Below, in pieces: positions 17,413-27,267 of a stretch of 64,000 nt of DNA. A program made the position numbers and the translations under genes. Each line of letters begins with the position of its first letter. Within the stretch, counting starts at the first letter, position 1. This stretch comes from Corallococcus sp. AS-1-6. GTDB taxonomy: Bacteria > Myxococcota > Myxococcia > Myxococcales > Myxococcaceae. The DNA is taken from contig NZ_JAIQDE010000012.1 of the NCBI RefSeq assembly GCF_020037015.1, positions 124,001 to 188,000 of the forward strand, in the 5' to 3' direction. Under the pieces are notes generated by a model, which was given only the letters and a program-made list of their open reading frames with translations, was not told where the DNA came from and did not search any database.

Positions 17413-17975
17413 GGGCAGCCTCGGGAGGTGGGCTCCTGCACCAACTCCAGGAAGCGCTGGTGCAGGATTTCAAATGGGTCCACTGCCTCCAGCCGCGCGG
17501 CACGCCAGCCCGGCGGGCCCTCCCAGAAGCCCTGCGACAGGTCCTGCTCAAGGACCCGCTGGCCGTCCTCGTCGATGACACTGGAGGAAACCGCCAGGTT
17601 CCAGTCCGGCCACGGAGTGTCCGGCCTTTGGCGTGCGGCAAGCCGCTCGTGCCTGCGTGCATGCGGTATGACCAACCAGACGGTGAGCAGCGGGATGGCG
17701 CGCTCCTGAAATGCCTGCCGGACGGCGGCCCGGTGGATGCCGGAGCCGGAGAACTCGAAGATGCCCCGGGGCGTGCGCGAGCAGGCGCGGAGGAACCAGG
17801 CCCTGGCGAAGTAATCCCCTGCGACTGTGCCGTCACCGTACTCGCGGCGGAAACCGTCGATGTGGACGTGGGGCAGCTCCCAGCGGGAGCACAGGGCCTG
17901 CGCAAGCGTGGACTTCCCCACCCCAGAGAGTCCGATGAGAAGGATGCGCGGCGGCACGGCAACGGAACCGGACAT
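17409..17975 (-). CDS. P-loop nucleoside-triphosphate kinase-like protein
   Basis: A 188-residue protein from the ATG at 17975 (MSGSVAVPPR); an in-frame ATG at 18005 would add ten residues. The Walker A motif is GLSGVGKST, followed by LPHVHIDGFRREYGDGTV, where the Asp would act in substrate binding as in small-molecule kinases. The region IFEFSGSGIHR and the Arg-rich lid (RRHERLAARQR) also fit an adenylate-kinase-like NTPase. The substrate is not recognisable. The gene couples by ATGA to the sulfatase-like gene, so both probably act on one small molecule, perhaps by phosphorylation and hydrolysis. Confidence 0.7.
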   Translation of the reverse strand: MSGSVAVPPRILLIGLSGVGKSTLAQALCSRWELPHVHIDGFRREYGDGTVAGDYFARAWFLRACSRTPRGIFEFSGSGIHRAAVRQAFQERAIPLLTVWLVIPHARRHERLAARQRPDTPWPDWNLAVSSSVIDEDGQRVLEQDLSQGFWEGPPGWRAARLEAVDPFEILHQRFLELVQEPTSRGCP

Positions 17976-18425
17976 TTCCAGACTCCTCCCCACGGCGGCA
18001 GGCACATCATCCTAGCCTCACTCCACGCTCATCCGGGGCTTGGCATGGCACAAACCACGTTCAACCGCGGTGAGGAGCGGATGGAAGCCGTGCTCAAGCC
18101 ACTGTCCGAGTCGTCAGAGGATGGACGCGCCTCTCAAGCGATCCCCCGGGAGTATGTCTTGTCTGGACATTCACGACGACATTGGGAAATCCCAACTGGC
18201 ATTGCGCAACCCTGGTGAGCCCGGCGCCCTCGACATCACGTCAGTGGCGGATCGGGTTCAACGGTCGACGCGTGATAAGCAGATGTGTGGGAACTGACGG
18301 CGCTCGGCGCGGTCGCGGTTCCCTCGTTCGGCCCGCCCCTGCGCAGTGGTTCACATCCCGGGACCTCGGGAGGCGATGCCCGGGTGACGTGACGCGCATC
18401 ACGCGGTCCGCTATGTCCCTGCTGC
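17976..18425. other. 450-bp gene-poor stretch, no convincing gene
   Basis: The stretch lies between the kinase start and the EamA transporter start and is less GC-biased than its surroundings. An 85-codon plus-strand frame at 18040-18297 has no recognisable domain, no clear ribosome binding site and poor third-position GC bias, so I do not call it a gene. The only structured element seen is the palindrome at 18388-18403. The region must hold the divergent promoters of the kinase and the transporter. Confidence 0.5.
18388..18403. promoter_or_regulatory. Near-perfect 16-bp palindrome before the EamA gene, possible operator
   Basis: CGTGACGCGCATCACG reads the same on both strands except for one symmetrical mismatch pair. 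It ends 22 nt before the GTG start at 18426. A TATGTC element at 18412-18417 between them could be a -10 box for a leaderless message. It looks like a dimeric-repressor site; the regulator is unknown. Confidence 0.4.
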
Positions 18426-19298
18426 GTGAGCACGCCCCTCCTCACCCTGCTGGCCCTCCTGGGCTTCGCCGCGAACTCGCTGCTGTGCCGCGCGGCCCTC
18501 TCGGGTGGCGCGGCGCGAAGCATCGACGCGGGTTCGTTCACGCTGGTCCGGCTTGCGTCGGGAGCGCTGGTGCTGGCGCTGCTGCTGCGGCTGCGACAGG
18601 GCGGCCGCGGAGCAACGGGGCACGGGAGCTGGGCCTCCGCGCTCGCGCTCTTCGTGTATGCGGCCGGCTTCAGCTTCGCGTATGTGCGCATCGGAGCGGG
18701 CGTGGGCGCCCTGCTGCTGTTCGGCTGCGTGCAGCTCACCATGCTCGCGGCAGGGCTCGCGCGCGGTGAGCGGCCCCGCGCGCTCGAATGGGCGGGGCTC
18801 GCGGTGGCACTCGCGGGGCTCGCGGGGCTCACGCTTCCTGGAGCGAGCGCGCCGGATGCGCTCGGCGCGGGGCTCATGGCCGCGGCGGGCGTGGCGTGGG
18901 GCATCTACAGCCTGCGGGGGCGTGGGAGCACGGACCCTCTGGCGGCAACGGCCGGCAACTTCGTGCGCGGCGTGCCGCTGGCCCTGGCGCTCGTGATGCT
19001 CGCCCGCGCTCTGGACGCGGCCCCACACCTCTCGTCGAAGGGGCTGCTGCTCGCCGTCACGTCAGGCGCGCTCGCCTCGGGTGTGGGCTACAGCCTCTGG
19101 TACGCGGCGCTGCCACACCTGAGCAGCGCGCGCGCGGCGGTGGTGCAATTGTCCGTCCCGGTCATCGCGGCGGTGGGCGCCGTGCTGCTGCTGGGAGAGC
19201 CCCTCACCCAGCGGCTGCTCTGGGGCGGCACCGCGCTGCTCGCGGGCGTTCTGCTGAGCCTGCGTGCGAAGCAGCGCCCCATGACGGCGAAACGCTAA
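18426..19298 (+). CDS. EamA/DMT-family transporter
   Basis: A 290-residue inner-membrane protein of about ten hydrophobic segments in two homologous halves, the drug/metabolite transporter layout. Each half shows the EamA pattern: ANSLLCRAAL near the N-terminus, RIGAGVGALLLFGCVQLTM, GVAWGIYSLRGRG, and near the end SGVGYSLWYAALPHLSSARA and VVQLSVPVIAAVGAVLLLGEPL. Members export small metabolites such as amino acids. The start is GTG; there is no good Shine-Dalgarno sequence, and a possible leaderless promoter lies just upstream. No substrate can be named, though proximity to the NRPS locus allows, weakly, export of its product. Confidence 0.88.
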   Translation: MSTPLLTLLALLGFAANSLLCRAALSGGAARSIDAGSFTLVRLASGALVLALLLRLRQGGRGATGHGSWASALALFVYAAGFSFAYVRIGAGVGALLLFGCVQLTMLAAGLARGERPRALEWAGLAVALAGLAGLTLPGASAPDALGAGLMAAAGVAWGIYSLRGRGSTDPLAATAGNFVRGVPLALALVMLARALDAAPHLSSKGLLLAVTSGALASGVGYSLWYAALPHLSSARAAVVQLSVPVIAAVGAVLLLGEPLTQRLLWGGTALLAGVLLSLRAKQRPMTAKR

Positions 19299-19420
19299 TC
19301 CCAGACGCCAAGACCGCCCCACGCGTAGCTTTTCAGCGGCATCGCGTTTTCCAGGCAAAGCTTGACCAACACTCTCATTCGCAGTTGCATCAATGCCTCA
19401 CCAGCGAAAGGGAGCGTCAC

Positions 19421-19681
19421 ATGTTGCTTCGTGGGTTCGCGATGTTCGCCGTCGTCTCCATCTTCGGGATGGGCTGTGGTGGCGCGGAAGTGACGGATGA
19501 TGCGGAGAGCGGTGTGCAGCCCGGTCAGGACTCCGCCGCGCTCGCCACGAGCTGTGAGACGCTCCAGACCCGCACCTGTTCTCCGGGGGCGGAGACGGGC
19601 TGCCAGTGGGCCAATGGCACCTTTGGCGAGTGCTTCTGCCAGGAGATCCCCTTCAACAAGTGGGTCTGCTTGAGCACCTGA
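19421..19681 (+). CDS. Small Cys-rich lipoprotein
   Basis: An 86-residue protein with a lipoprotein signal (MLLRGFAMFAVVSIFGMGC, lipobox GMGC). The linker is acidic/Ser-rich. The mature C-terminal half has six Cys (SCETLQTRTC, TGCQW, GECFC, WVC), enough for three disulfides. A ribosome binding site AGGGAG lies about 10 nt upstream (about 19408-19413). I recognise no family, but small Cys-rich lipoproteins of this type are frequent in myxobacteria. It ends just before a hairpin shared with the convergent DUF4833 gene. Confidence 0.72.
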   Translation: MLLRGFAMFAVVSIFGMGCGGAEVTDDAESGVQPGQDSAALATSCETLQTRTCSPGAETGCQWANGTFGECFCQEIPFNKWVCLST

Positions 19682-19684
19682 AGT

Positions 19685-19732
19685 CCCCGCGGCAGCCGCC
19701 TCTGGCAGGGAAGGCCTGTCAGAGGCGCGGGG
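19685..19732. terminator. Bidirectional hairpin between convergent genes
   Basis: Outer arms CCCCGCG (19685-19691) and CGCGGGG (19726-19732) and inner arms CGCCTCTG (19697-19704) and CAGAGGCG (19720-19727) form alternative strong stems. The element lies exactly between the stop of the Cys-rich lipoprotein and the stop of the DUF4833 gene. No U-tract is present, which is common in high-GC genomes. Confidence 0.6.
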
Positions 19733-19741
19733 AACGCTGCC

Positions 19742-20278
19742 TCACTGGCGGATCAGCTCATGGACGGGCTGCCCATCCGGGCCCACGCCATCCAGCCGCA
19801 CGAAGTCGACCGAGAAGGGCCAGGACGTCTTCACGAAGACGTGCTCCAGCCGGGAGACGCTGTCGCCCAGCTTCGTCCACGCCTGGAGCTGGCATTGGCC
19901 GTCGACCCGCGCGGCGGTGATGTCGATGGGGCGCGAGGGAAAGGCCCGCAGGCGCACCCGTACCCGCCAGCCATTGTCGGTGGCTTCGACCTGCTGCGGG
20001 TCCTCCAGCCCATACACGGGCTGCTCGACGCCCAGCAGCTCCTCCACCTCCGAGGGCCCGCGCTCCATCATCCGCCAGTACACCTGCACGGGATGCGTCC
20101 CCACGGGGCGGCAAGCCTCGTCCAGGCGCAGGGCGTAGTGGACCTGGTTCCGGTTCTCGCTCCGGGACAGGAAGAAGGCGGACTGCGCCGGGAGGGGCGC
20201 CCCGGCCGCGGAGGCCAGGGTCGCGACGGTCGTCAGCGCGACGGCGGTGAGGTTGCGGAGCCCGGATTCAGGAGACAT
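19742..20278 (-). CDS. Secreted DUF4833 protein
   Basis: A 178-residue protein with an N-terminal signal peptide (LTAVALTTVATLASAAGAP). The body starts with SRSENRNQVHYALRLD, then GTHPVQVYWRMMERGP, the conserved core of DUF4833, and continues with RVRLRAFPSRPIDI and FVKTSWPFSVDFVRLDG. The family is periplasmic or secreted and of unknown function; I see no catalytic signature. It stands alone, convergent with the lipoprotein gene and transcribed away from the thiolase-like gene. Confidence 0.78.
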   Translation of the reverse strand: MSPESGLRNLTAVALTTVATLASAAGAPLPAQSAFFLSRSENRNQVHYALRLDEACRPVGTHPVQVYWRMMERGPSEVEELLGVEQPVYGLEDPQQVEATDNGWRVRVRLRAFPSRPIDITAARVDGQCQLQAWTKLGDSVSRLEHVFVKTSWPFSVDFVRLDGVGPDGQPVHELIRQ

Positions 20279-20362
20279 AGGATGGCGCGGTGACGGCCGT
20301 CGCCCGCGAGGCCGTATCGGGAGGACGCATACCCCTGTTCCCCCGGCAATGTCACCCGTCCC

Positions 20363-21865
20363 TCAAGCCCGGCGCCAGAGGATGTCCCCGCCAGGACTGG
20401 AGACGGCCTGTCCTTCACTGCCCACGGGCTCCTCCTTCCCGTCGCACAGGAAGTCGATGCCCGCGGTGTCATGGGCCGGGACCTTCGCGAGGAAGCGCTC
20501 ACCGGATGCCCCGCGCCCGACGATGACACCGAACCTCGGGCTGCCGTCGCGTTCGTACAGCACCGTGTACGTCTCGATACGGCCGGGGCCCGTGGCGTCC
20601 TCCACGAACGGAGGGATGGGGCCGCGCGCGGCGTCCGCTTCCGCCTGATGTTCGAAGGACTGGGGGACCGCTCCGGCGAGCCGCGGCTCGCGCGTGAGCA
20701 CGAGGCTGTGATTGTAGGTCGCGAAGCCGCCGTTGCCGAAGAGCAGGCCGTGTCGTCCCTGCTCACGCAGCCGCTGCACCATGCTGACCACCGCGTGGCC
20801 CATGTAGTTGGCGATGGGGCCGCCGCCGAACGTGAGCCCACCGAACACGGTGGCGGGCTTCTCCACCGGCCAGCCCAGCACCCGGCGCGCCATCTTCGGC
20901 ACGCAGGGGAAGCAACTGTAGAGCTCCACGAAGTCCAACGCGTCGACGGTCAGCCCGTTCAGCTCCAGCGTGCGGCGCAGCGACACGGCCATGCTCGGTG
21001 AGCTTGCATAGCCATCGCGCGCGAGGAAGTCCTCCGGCTCGTGCGCCGCCGCGCCCTGTCCCACGTACACGAGGCGGTCCTCCGGTACGCCCCGCGCGAG
21101 CGCCTTCGCCAGGCTGGTGACCAGGAACCCCGCGCCCTGGTTGACCGCGCTGTTCGCCACCATCCGCTTGCAGTACGGGAACGCGATGGGCCGGTTGGAC
21201 GCGGAGGGCGTCAGGATGTCCGCCACGGACGCGGGCTCGCGGATCCACGCGCCCGGGTTGCTCGCGGCGACTTGCGAGAACCGCGACCAGATCTCCCCGC
21301 TCTCCCGCTGCGCCTCCGCCAGGGTCTGGCCATACGCGGCGCGGCCGGCGTTCTCATAGAGGGGATACACGTCGACCGGCGAGTTGAGGCCGTAGCGCTT
21401 CCGGTAGGCCGCGTGCGCCTGGACGCCGATGCTTGTCGCGGCGTTGTGCGCGGAGGGTGCGTCCCCCGCCGCCAGCGCCGCACGCCGGGCCGCCGTGCGC
21501 AGCGCCTCGCCGCCCACGACCGCCGCGACCTCCACCGCGCCGGAGGCAACGCGGAGGGCGGCCTCGTGGAGCAACCGCACCGGGCTGTCGCCGCTGGCCT
21601 CCGCCGTCTGCTCCTGGAGGCGAGGCCGGGCGCCCAGCCGCTCCGCCAGCGCCAGCGGCAACGGGCCCACCTGCCGGAACGAGAGCTGATCCACCACCGC
21701 CAGCGAGTCCAACCGGGAGAGCCAGCCACCGCCCGCATCCGCGTCCGCCGCTCGCAGCGCGGCCTCCATCAAGCCCAGCGAATCCAGGCCCCGCAGCGGG
21801 TCCTCCGGCCGGTCGTTGATCTGCCCCACGCCCACGATGACGGGAATCCGGTTCGCGTCCTTCAT
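20363..21865 (-). CDS. Thiolase-like acetyl-CoA acetyltransferase family protein
   Basis: A 500-residue protein from ATG 21865 (MKDANRIPVIVGVGQIND); the longer open frame upstream is not needed. The thiolase-fold landmarks are present: AAVVGGEALRTA in the first half, FVELYSCFPCVPKMA with a Cys pair where SCP2-type thiolases have their active site, and TFGGGPIANYMGHA, then GNGGFATYNHS near the C-terminus. A C-terminal OB-like extension (about 410-500) follows. This group is usually annotated acetyl-CoA acetyltransferase; members degrade or condense acyl-CoA, and their real substrates are seldom known. The C-terminal GNGG-FAT segment replaces the classic CGGG motif. Confidence 0.82.
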   Translation of the reverse strand: MKDANRIPVIVGVGQINDRPEDPLRGLDSLGLMEAALRAADADAGGGWLSRLDSLAVVDQLSFRQVGPLPLALAERLGARPRLQEQTAEASGDSPVRLLHEAALRVASGAVEVAAVVGGEALRTAARRAALAAGDAPSAHNAATSIGVQAHAAYRKRYGLNSPVDVYPLYENAGRAAYGQTLAEAQRESGEIWSRFSQVAASNPGAWIREPASVADILTPSASNRPIAFPYCKRMVANSAVNQGAGFLVTSLAKALARGVPEDRLVYVGQGAAAHEPEDFLARDGYASSPSMAVSLRRTLELNGLTVDALDFVELYSCFPCVPKMARRVLGWPVEKPATVFGGLTFGGGPIANYMGHAVVSMVQRLREQGRHGLLFGNGGFATYNHSLVLTREPRLAGAVPQSFEHQAEADAARGPIPPFVEDATGPGRIETYTVLYERDGSPRFGVIVGRGASGERFLAKVPAHDTAGIDFLCDGKEEPVGSEGQAVSSPGGDILWRRA

Positions 21866-21955
21866 GCCTCGCCTCCTGACCGACCTGCTCCCACGGCCAG
21901 CCAGCCCGGTCAATGCGCCGATACTACCCGGGTCCTGGCGAGCGACAGGCGCTGC

Positions 21956-23398
21956 TCAATCCCTCGTCAGCCCCTCCAGCTTCGAAAGACAGACCCCCAG
22001 CCGCTTCATTCCTTCCGGAATGTGTGTCGCGGGAATGCCGCCATAACCCAACACCAGCCCCGGCCGGGCGCGCGGCCCCGCGAAGTAGCGCGACAGGGTG
22101 ATGAGCCCGACGCCCGCGGCCCGCGCCCGGGTCACGGTCTCCCGTTCCAATGCCAGACCGCCCCGCCGGAATGTCGCGCACAGGTGCAGGCCCGCCACGG
22201 AGGGCACCTCCTGGAGCCAGTCGCCGCAGTGACGTGAGAGCCCGTCCACCACGCGCGCGTGCCGCGCCTCATAGTCCCGCCGCATCTTGCGGATGTGCCG
22301 CGCCAGCAGCCCGCTGTCGATGAACCGCGCGAGCGCGGCCTGCTCCGGCACCGGACTGTGCCAGTCCATCACGCGCCGGGCCCACCGCAGCTCCCGCTGG
22401 AGCGACGGCGGCGCGACGAGGAACCCCATCCGCAACATGGGGACCATCACCTTCGAGAACGAGCCCACGTAGAGCACCCGTCCGGAGCGGTCCATCCCAT
22501 GCAGGGTCTCCAGGGGCCGGCCGCCAAAGCGGAACTCGCTGTCGTAGTCGTCTTCCATCACCACCGCGTCCCGCCGCTTCGCCCACTCCAGCAGCGCCAC
22601 CCGGCGCGCGGGGGACATGGGCATGCCCAGCGGGAACTGGTGTGACGGCGTGACATAGACGAGCCGCGCGGTGTCCGGCAGCGCCGCCACGTCCAGCCCC
22701 TCCGCGTCCACCGGCACGGGCACGACGCGCGCGCCCAGCGACTGGAACACCTGCCGCGCGGGCGGATAGCCCGGCTCCTCCATGGCGACGCAATCCCCCG
22801 GCTCGATGAGCACCCGGCCCACGAGGTCCAACGCCTGCTGCGCGCCATTGGTGATGAACACGTCGTCCGCCTCCGCGCGCACGCCCCGCGCGACGCCCAC
22901 GTGCCGCGCCACCGCCTCCCGCAGCCCCCGGTGCCCGGCGGCGTCCACGTAGCCTCCGGCCACCGTGGCGGGCCGGAGCTGGCGAGACACCAGCCGGCGC
23001 CAGGACTCGAAGGGGAAGCCCGAGACATCCGGGCTGCCCACGCCAAAGTCATACGCGGCGGGGGCCAGCGGCGCGGGCAGGTCCGGCAGCGCGCGCCAGA
23101 AGGCCCGGGCTCGCAGCGGCACCTGCGCCGCCCGCCCTGCCCTGCCGCGCGGCCGGGAGGCCTCTCCCTGGACGAAGCTCCCCGCCCGCGTGCGCCCCGC
23201 GATGAGGCCCTCGGCGGTGAGCCACTCATACGCCACGCCCACGGTGTTGCGAGCCACGTCCAGGCGCAGGGCCAGCTCGCGGGTGGGCGGCAACCGCTCC
23301 CCGCGCCGCAGCCGTCCGTCCAGGATGGCCGCGCGCAGCCCCCGGTAGATCTGCCCGGCCAGGTCCCGGCGCCCCCGGAGCTCCACATGGAAGTCCAT
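21956..23398 (-). CDS. MocR-type GntR/aminotransferase transcriptional regulator
   Basis: A 480-residue protein from ATG 23398 (MDFHVELRGRRDLAG). Residues 1-75 are a GntR winged helix: GERLPPTRELALRLDVARNT, then AYEWLTAEGLIAGR. A linker leads to a class I aminotransferase-like domain with FITNGAQQALDLVGR, YVTPSHQFPLGMPMS, MEDDYDSEFRF and the PLP-binding lysine in GSFSKVMVP. MocR/PdxR regulators sense PLP or amino-compound adducts and usually control a divergent neighbour. Here that is the cupin gene, with two inverted repeats in the shared gap. The product is probably cytoplasmic and autoregulated. Confidence 0.93.
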   Translation of the reverse strand: MDFHVELRGRRDLAGQIYRGLRAAILDGRLRRGERLPPTRELALRLDVARNTVGVAYEWLTAEGLIAGRTRAGSFVQGEASRPRGRAGRAAQVPLRARAFWRALPDLPAPLAPAAYDFGVGSPDVSGFPFESWRRLVSRQLRPATVAGGYVDAAGHRGLREAVARHVGVARGVRAEADDVFITNGAQQALDLVGRVLIEPGDCVAMEEPGYPPARQVFQSLGARVVPVPVDAEGLDVAALPDTARLVYVTPSHQFPLGMPMSPARRVALLEWAKRRDAVVMEDDYDSEFRFGGRPLETLHGMDRSGRVLYVGSFSKVMVPMLRMGFLVAPPSLQRELRWARRVMDWHSPVPEQAALARFIDSGLLARHIRKMRRDYEARHARVVDGLSRHCGDWLQEVPSVAGLHLCATFRRGGLALERETVTRARAAGVGLITLSRYFAGPRARPGLVLGYGGIPATHIPEGMKRLGVCLSKLEGLTRD

Positions 23399-23415
23399 GC
23401 GGCATCCTCCCACGG

Positions 23416-23426
23416 ATTGGCCCAAT
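23416..23426. promoter_or_regulatory. Inverted repeat ATTGG-C-CCAAT in the MocR/cupin gap
   Basis: A perfect 5-bp-arm palindrome at 18-28 nt upstream of the regulator's start codon. It is a plausible half of the MocR operator, together with the repeat at 23441-23461. Confidence 0.4.
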
Positions 23427-23440
23427 GGAATTCGTCAATC

Positions 23441-23461
23441 CTGGCCCTGTCACCGGGCCAG
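23441..23461. promoter_or_regulatory. Inverted repeat CTGGCCC-N7-GGGCCAG, candidate MocR operator
   Basis: A perfect 7-bp-arm inverted repeat with 7-nt spacer, centred in the 83-bp divergent gap and about 20 nt before the cupin start. MocR proteins bind as head-to-tail dimers to repeated sites in such gaps; symmetry alone does not prove binding. Confidence 0.5.
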
Positions 23462-23481
23462 CGGCGGACCATCCTGCGGGC

Positions 23482-23937
23482 ATGACCGATTCCTCCTACG
23501 CCTCCCACCCCGTCGACTCCGAACGCATGCCGTGGATCCCCATGGGCCGGCCCGGGCTCGCGTTCAAGCCGCTGCGCTTCTTCCGCGACGGCAGCGGCTG
23601 GATGTACCTCTTCCGCCTGGAGCCCGGCACCCTCATCCCCCGGCACCGCCATGTCGGCGAGTCGCACGCCTTCAACATCTCCGGGCGCCGCAAGCTGCTC
23701 GACACCGGCGAGGTGATTGGCCCGGGCACGTATGTCCATGAGCCGCCCGGCAACGTCGATAGCTGGCAGGTCGTGGGCGACGAGCCCGTTGTCCTGCACA
23801 TCACCGTGAAGGGCGCCATCGAATACCTGGGCGAAGACGGCCAGGTCCTCAAGAGCGTGAGCCCCGCGGAGCGGCTGGAGACGTACCGGCGCTGGTGCCA
23901 GGAGCACGGCGCCGAGTTCCTCGCCACGCTCGAGTAG
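23482..23937 (+). CDS. Cupin, 2,4'-dihydroxyacetophenone dioxygenase family
   Basis: A 151-residue single-domain cupin from ATG 23482. The metal motif is PGTLIPRHRHVGESHAFNIS, giving two His, a Glu and a third His, followed by GTYVHEPPGNVDSW and VLHITVKGAIEYLGEDG. The sequence matches the DAD-type cupins, non-haem iron enzymes that cleave the aromatic side chain of hydroxyacetophenones; many relatives have unknown substrates. It is transcribed divergently from a MocR regulator, which probably controls it. The true substrate may be an amine or keto compound rather than an acetophenone. Confidence 0.82.
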   Translation: MTDSSYASHPVDSERMPWIPMGRPGLAFKPLRFFRDGSGWMYLFRLEPGTLIPRHRHVGESHAFNISGRRKLLDTGEVIGPGTYVHEPPGNVDSWQVVGDEPVVLHITVKGAIEYLGEDGQVLKSVSPAERLETYRRWCQEHGAEFLATLE

Positions 23938-24059
23938 CCCGAAGGAGCCTCGGCCACGCGCGGCCATCCCGCGGCAGCAATGCCAGACACGCTTGCCTGG
24001 CGGGGTGCGGTGCGGAGCTGGAGCCCACCGGAGTCCTGGAAGCGGGAGGCATCGGAGCG

Positions 24060-24183
24060 CCGCCTCCTGACCGGCGGCAACACGGAGCCGTGCCTCATCA
24101 ACGCCCCCACGGCGGGCGTCTATCACGTGATGATCAAGGGCTACACGGACTCCTCCGGGCTGACGCTTCAGGCGTCCTACTGA
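24060..24183 (+). pseudogene. Remnant of a secreted protease: PPC-domain C-terminus
   Basis: The plus-strand frame ending at TGA 24181-24183 reads RRLLTGGNTEPCLINAP, then TAGVYHVMIKGYTDSSGLT. This is the last third of a bacterial pre-peptidase C-terminal (PPC) domain, as on myxobacterial metalloproteases and serine proteases, ending exactly where such domains end. No protease catalytic domain or signal peptide lies upstream; the DNA at 23938-24059 shows no recognisable coding. It is therefore a decayed or truncated gene end. The rest of the 23938-24275 gap holds nothing I can name except the sthA leader. Confidence 0.6.
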
Positions 24184-24275
24184 CGTCGTCCCAGCCGCCC
24201 TGATGTGTGAAGCAGTGCCCGGCCCCCAGGTGATTTCTTCCCTCGGGGCCGGGGTTGGGGGAACACTCCGGCCCC

Positions 24276-25673
<1,398 letters not shown>

Positions 25674-25682
25674 AAACACGAA

Positions 25683-25716
25683 GGGCACCGCGGGCGCTGG
25701 AAGGCCCACGGTGCCC
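25683..25716. terminator. Bidirectional terminator between sthA and ahcY
   Basis: GGGCACCG (25683-25690) pairs with CGGTGCCC (25709-25716), with a second inner stem GGGC/GCCC. It lies between the stops of two convergent genes and is preceded by AAAACACGAA. A strong intrinsic-type hairpin. Confidence 0.7.
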
Positions 25717-25743
25717 CGAATGTGTCACGTCAGGACGCGCCGC

Positions 25744-27174
25744 TTAGTAGCGGTAGGTGTCCTGCTTGTAGGGGCCGCTCTTCTCCACGCCGATGTACTT
25801 CGCCTGCTCGGGGGTGAGCTCCGTGAGCTGGGCGTTGAGCTTCTTGAGCTGGAGGCGGGCGACCTTCTCGTCCAGGTGCTTGGGCAGCACGTACACCTTG
25901 CCCACCTGGTACTTGTCGCTGTGCGAGTACAGCTCGATCTGCGCGATGGTCTGGTTCGCGAAGGAGCTGGACATCACGTAGCTGGGGTGGCCGGTGCCGC
26001 AGCCCAGGTTCACCAGACGGCCCTTGGCCAGCAGGATGATGCGCTTGTTGTCCGGGAAGATGACGTGGTCGACCTGGGGCTTGATCTCCTCCCACTGGTA
26101 CTTCTCCAGGGAGGCGACCTCGATCTCATTGTCGAAGTGGCCGATGTTGCAGACGATGGCCTGGTCCTTCATCTTGGCCATGTGCTCATGGGTGATGACG
26201 GACTTGTTGCCCGTGGCGGTGACGAAGATGTCCGCCTTGTCCGCGGCGTAGTCCATGGTCACGACGCGGTAGCCCTCCATCGCGGCCTGGAGCGCGCAGA
26301 TGGGGTCGATTTCGGTCACCCACACCTGGGCGGACAGCGCGCGCAGGGCCTGCGCGGAGCCCTTGCCCACGTCGCCGTAGCCCGCGACGACGGCGATCTT
26401 CCCGGCCACCATCACGTCCGTGGCGCGCTTGATGCCGTCCACCAGGGACTCACGGCAGCCGTAGAGGTTGTCGAACTTGCTCTTCGTCACGCTGTCGTTG
26501 ACGTTGATGGCGCGGAACAGGAGCGTGCCCTTCTGGGACATCTCCTGCAGGCGGTGCACGCCCGTGGTCGTCTCCTCGGTGACGCCGAGGATCTTGGCGC
26601 TCTTGCGCGAGTACCAGGTGGCGTCCTCGGCGAGCTTGGCCTTGATGGAGGCGTACAGCTCCGTCTCCTCCTCGCTCTGGGGGTTCGCGATGACGGAGGG
26701 GTCCTTCTCCGCGCGCTTGCCCAGGTGCATGAGCAGCGTGGCGTCACCGCCGTCGTCGAGGATCATGTTCGGACCCTCGTGGTCGCTGCCGGCGGGGCCG
26801 AACTCGAAGATGCGGTGGGTGAAGTCCCAGTACTCCTTGAGGGACTCGCCCTTGTGGGCGAACACCGGGGTGCCGGCCTCCACCAGCGCGGCGGCGGCGT
26901 GGTCCTGGGTGGAGAAGATGTTGCAGGACGCCCAGCGGACCTGCGCGCCCAGCGCCTGGAGCGTCTCCACCAGCACGGCCGTCTGGATGGTCATGTGCAG
27001 CGAGCCCGTGACGCGAGCGCCCTTGAGCGGCTGCTGCTTCGCGTACTCCTCGCGGATCGCCATGAGCGCGGGCATCTCGCTCTCGGCGATGCGGATCTCC
27101 TTGCGGCCCCAGCTCGCGAGCTTGAGGTCGGCGATGGCGTAGTCCTGATTCTGCTGCTTGGTAACCGCGGTCAT
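25744..27174 (-). CDS. ahcY: Adenosylhomocysteinase (S-adenosyl-L-homocysteine hydrolase)
   Basis: A 476-residue cytosolic enzyme that splits S-adenosylhomocysteine to adenosine and homocysteine, sustaining the methyl cycle. The start is ATG 27174 ([20 protein letters not shown]). Family landmarks: [50 protein letters not shown], the NAD-binding [22 protein letters not shown], and the conserved C-terminal [11 protein letters not shown] long insertion typical of the bacterial/plant type is present. The ribosome binding site is GGAG, 9 nt before the start. An SAH riboswitch in the leader (27268-27342) indicates induction when SAH builds up. Confidence 0.97.
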   Translation of the reverse strand: MTAVTKQQNQDYAIADLKLASWGRKEIRIAESEMPALMAIREEYAKQQPLKGARVTGSLHMTIQTAVLVETLQALGAQVRWASCNIFSTQDHAAAALVEAGTPVFAHKGESLKEYWDFTHRIFEFGPAGSDHEGPNMILDDGGDATLLMHLGKRAEKDPSVIANPQSEEETELYASIKAKLAEDATWYSRKSAKILGVTEETTTGVHRLQEMSQKGTLLFRAINVNDSVTKSKFDNLYGCRESLVDGIKRATDVMVAGKIAVVAGYGDVGKGSAQALRALSAQVWVTEIDPICALQAAMEGYRVVTMDYAADKADIFVTATGNKSVITHEHMAKMKDQAIVCNIGHFDNEIEVASLEKYQWEEIKPQVDHVIFPDNKRIILLAKGRLVNLGCGTGHPSYVMSSSFANQTIAQIELYSHSDKYQVGKVYVLPKHLDEKVARLQLKKLNAQLTELTPEQAKYIGVEKSGPYKQDTYRY

Positions 27175-27267
27175 GGTGTGGCTCCGGATCCAGGGTGGCG
27201 CGCCTGCTGGCAAGGGAGCGGCCGAGCCCTGGGAAGAAAGGCCGCCTCACCCTCGCAAGAAACGCGT

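Noticed and set aside
18040-18297. 85-codon frame in the gap before the EamA gene
   Set aside because: No RBS, no homology, poor third-position GC; not supported as a gene.
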